From CAWGET01 sp963821715 (GTDB lineage Bacteria; Bacteroidota; Ignavibacteria; Ignavibacteriales; Melioribacteraceae), in contig CAWGET010000003.1 in NCBI GenBank assembly GCA_963821715.1, positions 1 to 64,000 on the forward strand: DNA of 64,000 nt, read 5' to 3'. Made by a program: the position numbers and the translations under genes. Of this stretch, positions 34,064 to 42,899 are shown piece after piece (position 1 is the first letter of the stretch; each line of letters opens with the position of its first letter). A model generated the notes under the pieces. That model saw only the letters and a program-made list of their open reading frames with translations, ran no database searches and was not told the DNA's origin.

Positions 34064-35018
34064 TTAAATTTGGCTTTTATAATTTGTTAGTATCTCTTCT
34101 GCTAATTGGTAAGGGGAAAGATTTCCGATAACTACTTCCTCTACTAAATTGTCCAGGCGGTTTTCCCGCTCATCGTTCCATAGTTCCTGTTTCAGAATTG
34201 CTTCAACTATTTTTCTTATTCGTATCTTCGAGTTTTCTTCACGTTTTTTCTGAAATGATCCTGATTCTTTCAAATAAGCTTTATGATTCTCTATCTCTTC
34301 GGCAACTTCTTTTGTTCCGCTGTTTTCGGAAGCGATTGTTTTTACTATTTTTGGATGCCATTCAGCTTCGTGCGAGCCCTTAAGCATTAAAATAGTTTGA
34401 AGAGCTGTAAGCGCACTTTCGGCTCCGGCTCGGTCGCTTTTATTTAAAACAAAAATATCGGCGATCTCCATTAGTCCCGCTTTCATTGCCTGGATTGAAT
34501 CACCCGACTCAGGCACAAGAACGACCAAAGTTGTATCAGCTGTTTGTGCAATATCCAGCTCCGATTGCCCGACTCCGACTGTTTCGTAAATCACAACGTC
34601 ATATCCGGCTGCGTCCAGAACGTCACCGGCATCGATCGATTTTTTGCTCAATCCGCCGAGACTTCCTCGCGTGGCCATGCTGCGAATAAAAACTCCTTCG
34701 TCTCTTCCTACCTCACTCATCCTCACGCGGTCGCCGAGCAAAGCGCCGCCTGTAAACGGACTTGTAGGATCGACGGCGATTATACCGACGGTTTTATTCT
34801 GCTCTCTGTAAAATTTTGTAAGCTGATTTGTAAGAGTAGATTTTCCCGCACCCGGCGGTCCGGTAATTCCAATCCGGTAAGCGCCGCCGGTTTTTGTGAA
34901 ATATTTCTTTTAATAATTTATTCGATTCCGAATTGCCGTATTCTATTATAGATATAGATCTTGAAACCGCGCGTTTATCCTGAGAAAAAATCCTGTCCAA
35001 AAAATTTTTGTCGATCAT
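34064..35018 (-). pseudogene. meaB: MeaB/ArgK-type GTPase, apparent frameshift
   Basis: G3E-family GTPase that escorts and protects adenosylcobalamin-dependent methylmalonyl-CoA mutase. The N-terminal part starts at 35018 (ISIIEYGNSESNKLLKEIFHK) and then leaves frame at a run of five A (complement of 34891-34895). With one A fewer it continues TGGAYRIGITGPPGAGKST, carrying the Walker A, then FTGGALLGDRVRMSEVG, FIRSMATRGSLGGLS, ETVGVGQSELDIA and FVLNKSDRAGAE. About 318 residues if restored. It suggests that the host has a B12-dependent mutase elsewhere; none is in this window. Error or mutation cannot be told apart. Confidence 0.88.
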
Positions 35019-35023
35019 AAAAG

Positions 35024-35635
35024 TTAGTTTCTGTAGAGTTTGTTTTTATAAATATATTCTTTTACTTCTTTAGTAACAAGGTATTCGATTGATAAATTAT
35101 CCATCACTCTCTGCCTGATGTCGGTTGCGGAAATCTCGATTGTCGGCGTATCTATTATTTGCGCCTTCTCCGCAAATTCGTGATCAATCTCTACTTCCTT
35201 ATCCATTTCCCGTTTCATCACTATTAATTTTACGAGAGAAATTATTTCTTCCGGCTTGTGCCACTTATCAAACTTCACCAAATTATCGTAGCCGATGATC
35301 AATTCCAGATTACTATATTTTTTCTTCATCTCTTTTATCGTATCGATTGTGTAAGAGATATCGCCTTTTTCCACTTCGTAATCGGAGCATTCAAATAGTG
35401 GTTCATTTTGGATTGAGAGATCGAGCATTTTAAAGCGATGATGAGCTTCGGTATGATTAGTATTAATTTTATGTGGAGAAATATTTGCGGGGATTAAAAT
35501 TATTTTTTCAAGATCTCTTTTTTCGGCGACAGCTCTTGCCGTAATCAAATGTCCGTGATGAATTGGATCGAAAGTCCCTCCTAAAATTCCTACAGCTTTC
35601 AAATATTTTCCGTTCTTATTTTTTTGAGGATTCAT
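35024..35635 (-). CDS. nadD: Nicotinate-nucleotide adenylyltransferase
   Basis: Adenylates nicotinate mononucleotide to deamido-NAD in NAD synthesis. 203 residues with the nucleotidyltransferase motif GGTFDPIHHGHLI near 20, the KWHKPEEI segment near 125 and the terminal ISATDIRQRV near 172, equivalent to the ISSTxIR motif. It starts about 13 residues later in most relatives (MKAVGILGGTFDP), so the first residues MNPQKNKNGKYL are an extension. It lies five bases upstream of meaB. Confidence 0.94.
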   Translation of the reverse strand: MNPQKNKNGKYLKAVGILGGTFDPIHHGHLITARAVAEKRDLEKIILIPANISPHKINTNHTEAHHRFKMLDLSIQNEPLFECSDYEVEKGDISYTIDTIKEMKKKYSNLELIIGYDNLVKFDKWHKPEEIISLVKLIVMKREMDKEVEIDHEFAEKAQIIDTPTIEISATDIRQRVMDNLSIEYLVTKEVKEYIYKNKLYRN

Positions 35636-35712
35636 AATAAAAAAATGAAAAGAGAAAACAAAATATTAAAAGGTGAGAAGCTTGAAGCTAGACGTAGGCG
35701 AAAAACATTCCA

Positions 35713-36951
35713 CTAATTCTCTTTAAGCCATTCCCGTAATTCTTTTATAGATGGACGTTTCCCGTAAGATAAAATTCCGATGCGGAAAATTTTTGACGAG
35801 ATCATAATGATCACGTAAACTCCGACTAGCAATATTAGTATCGTCAGGATTATTTCCCAAAGCGGCGGGGAATAGACGTTTGTCCGGAGAAGCATTATCG
35901 GCGCTGTTGTAAGAGGGAAGTACGAAAGCGCTTTTGCTATCAATGAATCCGGCTGCTGAATTACCTGGATGGAAATAATGATTGGCACAACCAGCAAAAT
36001 ACTTATGTAGCTTGTGTACTGCTGCGCTTCCTGCTCTGTGTTTACGATGGAACCAATGCCGACAAAAATTGCAGTGTAAAGCATATAACCGAGAAGAAAA
36101 TATGTTATTTGAAGATAAACATTTTTAAAAAGATCGAAATCGATCAAATTGGTCCCAAGTAAAAGTCCTCCGACAATGAACCAGACGAGAAGCTGAAAAA
36201 GTCCGAGCCAGCTTAAACCGATTATCTTTCCAGTCAGCAGGTCGTCAGCTTTGCAACTTGAAAGAAGTATTTCCATTATTCTATTCGATTTTTCTTCAAC
36301 AATACTTCGTACTAACATTCCGCCGGAAAAAATTATCATCAATACAAGTAGCATTATAAAAATGTACGAGCTGAAAAATATTTCCAGAAGATCCGGTTCG
36401 CCCTCTTCTTCTTTTCCAATTTTTACAAGATCAATTTTAATATCTGAGAATATATTTCTGGCAAACTCGGGATCGATACCTCGGGCTATCAACCGTTTTG
36501 AAATTAATACCGAGTTAATTGCTTCTTCAAGATTTTGTAAATCTTTCGGCTGGATCAGTCTATTGCTGCGGAATTGAAAATTAAGTTGTTCATCTTTCTC
36601 TGAAATTACTAAATAGCCATCTACTCTATTATCGATTACTTTATCATCAGCAACAGATTTTTTTTCATAAAAATCATTTTGCGAATGATTCATCAATAAT
36701 ACAACATAAGCGGGTTGTCCGTCCGATAAAGAATACCTGCTCAAAGCATTCATTAATTCGTATTGATAATTTCCTGTCTCATCCAAAATACCAACCGGCA
36801 TTGGAACACCGTTCGACTGATCGGTAAGAATGGAAGGAATTATTCCCATCCCGATAACAACCATCGGGAAAACTATCATATAAATGATGAAAGATTTTTT
36901 TTTTATCTTTTCTAAAAATTCCCACTTTGCAATTTTAAGCGCTTTTTTCAT
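35713..36951 (-). CDS. ABC-2 type transporter permease (NatB-like)
   Basis: A 412-residue permease with one N-terminal membrane helix (IYMIVFPMVVIGMGIIPSIL), a large extracytoplasmic domain of about 150 residues, and five to six C-terminal helices, the layout of the NatB/YhaP group of ABC exporters. The segment IVEEKSNRIMEILLSSCKADDLLTGKIIG near 216 is the conserved cytoplasmic loop (read in parts). It overlaps the ATPase gene by 17 bases. NatAB exports sodium in Bacillus; the substrate here is unknown. Confidence 0.87.
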   Translation of the reverse strand: MKKALKIAKWEFLEKIKKKSFIIYMIVFPMVVIGMGIIPSILTDQSNGVPMPVGILDETGNYQYELMNALSRYSLSDGQPAYVVLLMNHSQNDFYEKKSVADDKVIDNRVDGYLVISEKDEQLNFQFRSNRLIQPKDLQNLEEAINSVLISKRLIARGIDPEFARNIFSDIKIDLVKIGKEEEGEPDLLEIFFSSYIFIMLLVLMIIFSGGMLVRSIVEEKSNRIMEILLSSCKADDLLTGKIIGLSWLGLFQLLVWFIVGGLLLGTNLIDFDLFKNVYLQITYFLLGYMLYTAIFVGIGSIVNTEQEAQQYTSYISILLVVPIIISIQVIQQPDSLIAKALSYFPLTTAPIMLLRTNVYSPPLWEIILTILILLVGVYVIIMISSKIFRIGILSYGKRPSIKELREWLKEN

Positions 36952-37855
36952 TTACCTGTAAGTTGCTTTTTCGTACTGCTTCCAAAAAAATATTATTTAA
37001 AGATGGTTCGACTTTTGAAAAATGGGTAACATCAACAAGGTTAACAATTTCTCTCAAAAAATTTCCAGGCTCAACATCAGCGTTTAATAAAACTTCTTTA
37101 TGATGATCGACCTTTATTAGATCCTGAACTTCAGGTAGATTCTTAATTAGTTCATCATCGCCAACGAAATCTATTCTGAAATTACTCCGGGCATCGTTGC
37201 TCCTTTTTATTTCCTTTAAAGAACCGCTCAAAACTTCACGTCCCTTATTAATCAAAAATATATTTGTACAAAGATTTTCCGCTACTTCCATCATATGCGT
37301 TGAAAGTATAATTATTTTTCCTAAATCCAGAAACTCTTTTATAATTTTAGTAACCAAAAATTGGTTTATCGGATCGAATCCGGCAAAGGGTTCGTCCAGA
37401 ATCAATATCTCCGGATCGTGGGCTATCGCAATTATAAATTGAACTTTTTGCTGGTTTCCCTTCGATAATTCTTCAACTTTATAATTAGAGTATCTCAGAA
37501 TGTCCATCTTCCGGAGCCAATCTTTAGCGTTTTTTGTAGCTGCGGTATGCGATAAATTTTTTAATTCCAGGAAATATTTTATTACATCCAGAACTTTACT
37601 CTTTTTGTAAATTCCTCTTTCTTCAGGGAGATATCCTATTTTATTTTGGAATGAGGGATTACGATCTCTATCTTTAAATGTAATACGTCCGGAAGTCGGT
37701 TTTATAATATCCAGAATAACGCGGATTGTTGTAGTTTTTCCCGCACCGTTTGGCCCTAATATGCCGAATATTTTTCCCGGTTCTACGGAGAAAGAAATAT
37801 CATCAACCGCTATTACATTCTTAAATTCTTTTTTCAGGTTTGAAACTTTTAGCAT
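36935..37855 (-). CDS. ABC transporter ATP-binding protein (NatA-like)
   Basis: ATPase of the exporter encoded with the next gene. 306 residues: Walker A GPNGAGKTTT near 33, signature LSKGNQQKVQF near 134 (K in place of the first G, common in this subfamily), Walker B ILILDEPFAGFDP near 153, and H-loop STHMME near 189. A C-terminal extension of about 90 residues follows, as in the drug/sodium exporter class. Confidence 0.93.
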   Translation of the reverse strand: MLKVSNLKKEFKNVIAVDDISFSVEPGKIFGILGPNGAGKTTTIRVILDIIKPTSGRITFKDRDRNPSFQNKIGYLPEERGIYKKSKVLDVIKYFLELKNLSHTAATKNAKDWLRKMDILRYSNYKVEELSKGNQQKVQFIIAIAHDPEILILDEPFAGFDPINQFLVTKIIKEFLDLGKIIILSTHMMEVAENLCTNIFLINKGREVLSGSLKEIKRSNDARSNFRIDFVGDDELIKNLPEVQDLIKVDHHKEVLLNADVEPGNFLREIVNLVDVTHFSKVEPSLNNIFLEAVRKSNLQVNEKSA

Positions 37856-38045
37856 CTCTTCTTTTATAACGCTTTTTTTCGGAATTTAAAAGTATCTTTA
37901 ATAAAATCATTATCAAAGTTATTATCGGATATTTCCGCAAAATCTTTTGCGATTATTACACTTTTATGTTTTTTTTGCTATATAAATGATAGCTTGATTC
38001 TAAAAAATTGTATATCTATATTTCCAAACTATATTTTAATGCTCT

Positions 38046-38552
38046 ATGTCTATAATAATTAAACATACAAATTATGAGGTCGGGGTTCATTATTTTGAAT
38101 TTACCGAACCTGTAAATGCAATTGGCTTGGAAGAGCCATTTACCGGCGATCTGAAATTAAAATGCCGGATGGATAAATCATTCAGCCAGATTGTTTTTGA
38201 TTGTAATTTAAAAGTAAATGCTAAACTTGAATGTGACCGTTGTACTGGTGATTTCCAGTCGGTTCTTAAAAATGATTTTGAAATAGTATATCTATTCAGT
38301 GAAGAAAGTATTGAAGACGATGAATTAAATGTTCATTATTTAGCGCCTGAGGAAGATAAAATAGATTTAACTCCCGATGTTGCTGAAATAGCTAATCTAT
38401 CTATTCCGATGAAGAATTTATGCGATGAAGATTGCAAAGGTCTTTGTCCGAAATGCGGCGTGGATTTAAATGAAACAACTTGTGATTGTGATAAAGAAAA
38501 TATTAATCCCATTTGGGATAAATTAAAAGAAATAAAAAATAAAAACGTGTAA
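38046..38552 (+). CDS. YceD/DUF177 family protein
   Basis: A 168-residue protein of the DUF177 (YceD) family that almost always precedes rpmF; the family has been connected with 23S rRNA accumulation or ribosome assembly. Features are the KLECDRCTGDF cysteine pair near 61, and a second cysteine group CDEDCKGLCPKCGVDLN near 126 with a further CDC, which may bind zinc. It is the first gene of the rpmF-plsX-fab operon. Confidence 0.9.
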   Translation: MSIIIKHTNYEVGVHYFEFTEPVNAIGLEEPFTGDLKLKCRMDKSFSQIVFDCNLKVNAKLECDRCTGDFQSVLKNDFEIVYLFSEESIEDDELNVHYLAPEEDKIDLTPDVAEIANLSIPMKNLCDEDCKGLCPKCGVDLNETTCDCDKENINPIWDKLKEIKNKNV

Positions 38553-38575
38553 AACGAAAATAAGGTAACGATAAA

Positions 38576-38755
38576 ATGGCACATCCGAAAAGGAAAATAT
38601 CGAAGACAAGAAGAGATAAAAGAAGAACGCATTATAAAGCAACAGCTCCGTCTCTTAGTACGTGCTCAAATTGCGGCGAAATAAAATTAAGTCACCGCGC
38701 TTGCCCTAACTGCGGTTATTATGCAGGCAGATCTATGTTTGTTCCAGAATCATAG
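38576..38755 (+). CDS. rpmF: Ribosomal protein bL32
   Basis: Fifty-nine-residue large-subunit protein. It begins MAHPKRKISKTRRDKRRTHY, the classic L32 start, and carries a zinc ribbon CSNCGEIKL...CPNCGYYAGR (Cys pairs near 29/32 and 42/45). It lies between the DUF177 gene and plsX, the conserved neighbourhood. Confidence 0.97.
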   Translation: MAHPKRKISKTRRDKRRTHYKATAPSLSTCSNCGEIKLSHRACPNCGYYAGRSMFVPES

Positions 38756-38761
38756 TAAATA

Positions 38762-39787
38762 ATGATTCCGAACAAAGATAAGGAGTGCAGAATAATTGTT
38801 GATGCAATGGGCGGAGATTACGCCCCCGGTAATGCTGTAAAGGGGGCTCTTCTTGCTGTTAAAGAAAATCCTGACATAAAATTATTACTTACCGGCGACA
38901 AAAAAAAAATTAAAGAAGTTCTTTCGCAACATAATTTAGAATTTGACGATCGTTTCATAATCCATACATCTCAAGTTATTGAAATGGGTGACAGTCCAAT
39001 TTCTTCCTTAAAAAGCAAACCGGATTCCTCAATAGTTGTAGGTGCAAAAAAAATTAAAGAAGGTGAAGCTGATGCTTTTGTAAGCGCAGGAAATACAGGC
39101 GCTGTAATGGCTGCTTCAACTTTAATTATGGGAAGACTTCCTGGTGTTGGGCGTCCAACTATCGGCGCTACTTTTCCTTCGGCAACTGGTAGCTGCACCG
39201 TGTTTGACGTTGGCGCCAGTGTAGACAGCAAGCCGATGCATTTACTGGAATACGCGTTAATGGGTTCTATTTTCGTTGAGGAAATTTACGGAGTTAAAAA
39301 GCCGAAAGTTGGACTTCTTAGCGTAGGAGAGGAAGAAAGCAAAGGGAACCAGACAACACTGGCCGCGTTTGATCTTCTAAAAAAGTCGAATTTAAATTTC
39401 CGGGGTAACGTTGAAGGAAGGGATATTTTGAATGGAAAAGTAGATCTCGTGGTTTGCGACGGATATACCGGCAATATTCTCTTGAAGTTCGGGGAGAGTA
39501 TGCTTCATCTCTTAAAAATTAAAATGAAAGATTACGCAGAAGCAAATGTTTGGAATAAAATAAAAATTCTCTTGTCCAAAGGAACCTTGAAAGACGTCTT
39601 AAAAGGATTCGACTATCAGCGATTCGGGGGTGTGCCTCTCCTTGGTGTGAACGGTATAAGCCTCATAGGTCATGGATCAAGTTCCGAACTCGCTATGAAG
39701 AATATGGTCCTGAGCGCAAAAGAAATGTACGATAAAAAGCTGCTGCTAAAACTTGAAAACTCTATTAAAGCATATAATGAAAAATAA
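38762..39787 (+). CDS. plsX: Phosphate acyltransferase PlsX
   Basis: Forms acyl-phosphate from acyl-ACP, feeding PlsY in phospholipid synthesis. 341 residues with DAMGGDYAPGNAVKGAL near 13, VSAGNTGAVMAAS near 105, and GAGSCTVFDVGASVDSKP-like ATGSCTVFDVGASVDSKP near 140; YTGNILLKFGES near 234. It sits between rpmF and fabH and overlaps fabH by 11 bases. Confidence 0.96.
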   Translation: MIPNKDKECRIIVDAMGGDYAPGNAVKGALLAVKENPDIKLLLTGDKKKIKEVLSQHNLEFDDRFIIHTSQVIEMGDSPISSLKSKPDSSIVVGAKKIKEGEADAFVSAGNTGAVMAASTLIMGRLPGVGRPTIGATFPSATGSCTVFDVGASVDSKPMHLLEYALMGSIFVEEIYGVKKPKVGLLSVGEEESKGNQTTLAAFDLLKKSNLNFRGNVEGRDILNGKVDLVVCDGYTGNILLKFGESMLHLLKIKMKDYAEANVWNKIKILLSKGTLKDVLKGFDYQRFGGVPLLGVNGISLIGHGSSSELAMKNMVLSAKEMYDKKLLLKLENSIKAYNEK

Positions 39788-40790
39788 AATAGATAGTAAA
39801 AAAATAAATGCGGCAATTACCGGTGTTGGAATGTTTGTACCGGAAAAGGTTTTGGATAATAAATATTTTGAATCTATAGTAGAAACAAACGACGAGTGGA
39901 TACGAACAAGGACCGGAATTAGCGAAAGAAGAATTTTGGAAAACGGAGCCACAAGCGATTTGGCTGCCGGTGCAATAAAAGATCTGCTCGCAAGTAAAGA
40001 TATTTCTCCGGAAGAAATAGACGTTATTATTGTTGCAACTGTAACTCCTGATATGCTATTTCCTGCAACGGCTTGCTTAGTTCAGGATAAGATCGGAGCA
40101 AAAAATGCATGGGGTTTCGATCTGTCTGCCGCATGCTCAGGATTTTTGTTCGCGCTTCAAACCGGCGCTTCATTTATTGAAAGTGGAAACTATAAAAAAG
40201 TTGTGGTAGTGGGTGCTGATAAAATGAGCGCAATCGTTGATTATACAGACCGCAACACATGTATACTTTTCGGTGATGCCGGCTCTGCGGTGCTGCTCGA
40301 ACCAACTGACGATAAAGACTTCGGAATAAAAGATTCAATTCTTCATGTCGACGGATCGGGGAAGGATTCGCTATATATGCTTGGCGGAGGAAGCGCAAAT
40401 CCGGCCACGGAAGAAACCGTTAAAAATAAAATGCACTATATTTATCAGGATGGGAAAGCGGTTTTTAAAGTAGCGGTTAAAGGAATGGCCGATGTTTCCG
40501 TTGAGATAATGGAAAAAAATAATTTAACATCAGAAGATGTGGCTTATCTTGTACCTCATCAAGCTAATTTAAGAATAATTGATGCGACACGAAAACGTAT
40601 GGGAATTGACGAAGAAAAAGTAACAATAAATATTGATAAATATGGAAATACAACCGCAGCTACTATTCCTTTATGTCTTACGGAATTTTACCGTGCGGGT
40701 AAAATTAAAAAGGGAGACAATTTAATACTTGCTGCTTTTGGCGCGGGTTATACCTGGGGCTCGATATATTTAACCTGGAGTTTAGATTAA
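39777..40790 (+). CDS. fabH: Beta-ketoacyl-ACP synthase III
   Basis: Starts fatty-acid chains by condensing acetyl-CoA (or a branched primer) with malonyl-ACP. 337 residues. The catalytic triad is Cys120 in LSAACSGF, the His of VPHQAN and the Asn of YGNTTAA; the end GAGYTWGS is typical. The frame extends eight codons upstream, but ATG 39777 gives MKNKIDSKKINAAITGVG and fits the family better. Confidence 0.96.
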   Translation: MKNKIDSKKINAAITGVGMFVPEKVLDNKYFESIVETNDEWIRTRTGISERRILENGATSDLAAGAIKDLLASKDISPEEIDVIIVATVTPDMLFPATACLVQDKIGAKNAWGFDLSAACSGFLFALQTGASFIESGNYKKVVVVGADKMSAIVDYTDRNTCILFGDAGSAVLLEPTDDKDFGIKDSILHVDGSGKDSLYMLGGGSANPATEETVKNKMHYIYQDGKAVFKVAVKGMADVSVEIMEKNNLTSEDVAYLVPHQANLRIIDATRKRMGIDEEKVTINIDKYGNTTAATIPLCLTEFYRAGKIKKGDNLILAAFGAGYTWGSIYLTWSLD

Positions 40791-41713
40791 TGTCAAAGCG
40801 TGCGCTGCTTTTTCCCGGGCAAGGGTCACAATACGTATCGATGGCAAAAGATCTTGCGGAAAATTCTCAGCAGGCAAAAAATATTTTAAATAAAGCCGAC
40901 GAAATTTTAGAAATACCTCTTTCCGAATATATGTTCTCTGGCCCCGTTGAAAAATTAAAACTGACTGACATTACCCAGCCGGCAATATTTCTTCATAGTT
41001 TAACAATCATGAGCTTTTTAAAAGATGTAGAATTTAGTTGTGCGGCAGGTCATTCCCTTGGAGAATACTCCGCGTTAACGGTTTGCGGAGCAGTAGATTT
41101 TGAGGATGCATTAAAACTCGTCCGCGAAAGGGGAAAGGCTATGCTGCAGGCCGGGATTGATAACCCGGGAACAATGGCTGCCATATTAGGATTAGAATCT
41201 ACAGCGATCGATGAAGTTTGTGAAAGAGCCTCCGATAAAGGAATTGTACAGCCTGCAAATTATAATTCACCTGGTCAAATTGTGATATCCGGATCTGTGA
41301 ATGGTGTGAGGGAAGCAATGAGGCTTTCTAAAGAGGCCGGTGCGAAATTAGTTAAAGAGCTAGTTGTAAGCGGAGCTTTTCATTCGCCGCTTATGGAAAG
41401 CGCAAAGGAAAAATTAAAAACTTTTTTAGATGAAACAGATTTTCGCGACGCGGATAAGCCGGTATACGCTAACGTTTCGGCTAAACCAATAACTTCAAAA
41501 GATGAAATTAAAGAGATGCTGCACAAGCAGGTAACTTCACCGGTAAGATGGCAGGAAATTATTGAAAACATGATTGCCGACGGAGTTGATGAGTTTTTTG
41601 AAATTGGACCGGGAAAAGTATTGCAGGGATTGGTTAAAAGGATCGATTCGAATGTGAAAATAGTCGGATTGGATAACTTTTCTGATATCGAAAAAATTAA
41701 TAAATCAGGTTAA
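40790..41713 (+). CDS. fabD: Malonyl-CoA--ACP transacylase
   Basis: Loads malonyl groups from CoA onto ACP. 307 residues with FPGQGSQYVSM near 8, nucleophile Ser89 in AGHSLGEYSAL, the Arg of VRERGKAM near 113 and the catalytic His in SGAFHSPLM near 200. Its ATG overlaps the fabH stop as TAATG. Confidence 0.97.
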   Translation: MSKRALLFPGQGSQYVSMAKDLAENSQQAKNILNKADEILEIPLSEYMFSGPVEKLKLTDITQPAIFLHSLTIMSFLKDVEFSCAAGHSLGEYSALTVCGAVDFEDALKLVRERGKAMLQAGIDNPGTMAAILGLESTAIDEVCERASDKGIVQPANYNSPGQIVISGSVNGVREAMRLSKEAGAKLVKELVVSGAFHSPLMESAKEKLKTFLDETDFRDADKPVYANVSAKPITSKDEIKEMLHKQVTSPVRWQEIIENMIADGVDEFFEIGPGKVLQGLVKRIDSNVKIVGLDNFSDIEKINKSG

Positions 41714-41777
41714 AAGCTTAACTGGAAAAATAAATGCTATTGTTGTATATTTTAAGCTTATTAAAAAGGGAAGAGTA

Positions 41778-42521
41778 CTGAAACTAAAAGATAAAAGAGC
41801 TATTGTAACCGGAGGCACAAGAGGAATTGGCAAAGCAATTGTTGAAGAACTTGCGGCTAATGGGTGTAATGTTATTTTTACTTATCAGAATTCCGGAGAT
41901 TCCGCGTTAAAGATAGAAGCGGAATATGAAGGTTCGGATGTAAAAGTTTTATCGCACAAAGCCGACGCTTCTTCCTTTGAAGACGCACAAAAGACTATTG
42001 AGTTCGCAAAGGAACAATTGGGCGGCATTGATATTCTTATTAATAATGCCGGAAAAACAAAAGATAATCTTCTATTAAGAATGAATGAAGAAGATTTTGA
42101 TTCTGTTATTGACGCAAATTTGAAGTCTGTGTTTAATTATACAAAAGCGGTTCTAAAATTAATGATCTCTCAGCGCAGTGGTAAAATAATAAATATTTCT
42201 TCAGTCGTTGGTATTACCGGAAATCCGGGTCAGGCAAACTATGTTGCTTCTAAAGCAGGAGTGATTGGTTTTTCAAAGTCGAACGCGAAGGAATTGGCTT
42301 CAAGAAATATAAATGTTAATGTTGTTGCTCCGGGATTTATCGAAACAGATATGACCGAAAAGTTGACAGACCAGCAGAGAGAAAATATTACAAACAATAT
42401 TCCGCTTCAAAGAATCGGTAAACCGGAAGATGTGGCAAAAGTTGTCCTCTTTTTAAGCGGAAGTGATTCCGATTATTTAACCGGTCAGGTGATTACTGTT
42501 GACGGCGGAATGGTAATGTAG
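41778..42521 (+). CDS. fabG: 3-oxoacyl-ACP reductase, apparent CTG start
   Basis: NADPH-dependent reductase of the elongation cycle, SDR fold. The family N-terminus KLKDKRAIVTGGTRGIGKAI directly follows a CTG at 41778, and no ATG, GTG or TTG fits in frame before residue 80. GGGAAG lies four bases before the CTG. From there the protein has 247 residues, the usual FabG length, with NNAGKTKDNLLLRM, catalytic Ser (ISSVVG), and YVASKAG, and ends GQVITVDGGMVM. CTG starts are rare; alternatively the base is a mutation or sequencing error of ATG, or an upstream ATT codon is used. Confidence 0.92.
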   Translation: MKLKDKRAIVTGGTRGIGKAIVEELAANGCNVIFTYQNSGDSALKIEAEYEGSDVKVLSHKADASSFEDAQKTIEFAKEQLGGIDILINNAGKTKDNLLLRMNEEDFDSVIDANLKSVFNYTKAVLKLMISQRSGKIINISSVVGITGNPGQANYVASKAGVIGFSKSNAKELASRNINVNVVAPGFIETDMTEKLTDQQRENITNNIPLQRIGKPEDVAKVVLFLSGSDSDYLTGQVITVDGGMVM

Positions 42522-42563
42522 TTCATAAATTAAACATTCAATTATCATATTAAGGAGTATAAA

Positions 42564-42803
42564 ATGGATATCGAAAACAAAGTAAAAGAAATAATTATGG
42601 ATAAACTAGGTGTTGAAGAATCTCAGATTACACCTGAAGCTTCTTTTACTAACGATTTAGGTGCCGATTCATTGGATATCGTTGAATTAGTGATGGGATT
42701 TGAATCAGAATTTGGAATTTCTATTCCCGATGAAGACGCAGAAAAAATTACTACAGTAGGCGATGCAACAAGCTATTTGAAGGAAAAAGTTAACAACCAA
42801 TAA
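42564..42803 (+). CDS. acpP: Acyl carrier protein
   Basis: Seventy-nine-residue acidic carrier of growing acyl chains. Ser36 in GADSLDIVELVM receives the phosphopantetheine arm. AAGGAG precedes the ATG at 42552-42557. It is followed by a long stem-loop before fabF, which could adjust the expression of ACP relative to downstream genes. Confidence 0.98.
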   Translation: MDIENKVKEIIMDKLGVEESQITPEASFTNDLGADSLDIVELVMGFESEFGISIPDEDAEKITTVGDATSYLKEKVNNQ

Positions 42804-42808
42804 ATTTA

Positions 42809-42864
42809 AAAGCTGTCTCAGATCATTTTTAATATTATTCAACTGTTTTGAGACAGCTTTTTCC
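42809..42864 (+). terminator. Stem-loop between acpP and fabF
   Basis: AAAGCTGTCTCA (42809-42820) pairs perfectly with TGAGACAGCTTT (42849-42860), 12 base pairs, loop of 28 bases, followed by TTTT. It can act as a terminator or partial attenuator after acpP, since ACP is usually needed in excess over FabF and RNase III. The stem is clear; the role is inferred. Confidence 0.65.
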
Positions 42865-42899
42865 CCTTTATCTATTTTCCATACTGGGAGAATCATTTT

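Noticed and set aside
34544..34951. 135-codon plus-strand frame opposite meaB
   Set aside because: It exists only because it is antisense to the conserved GTPase; no family features.
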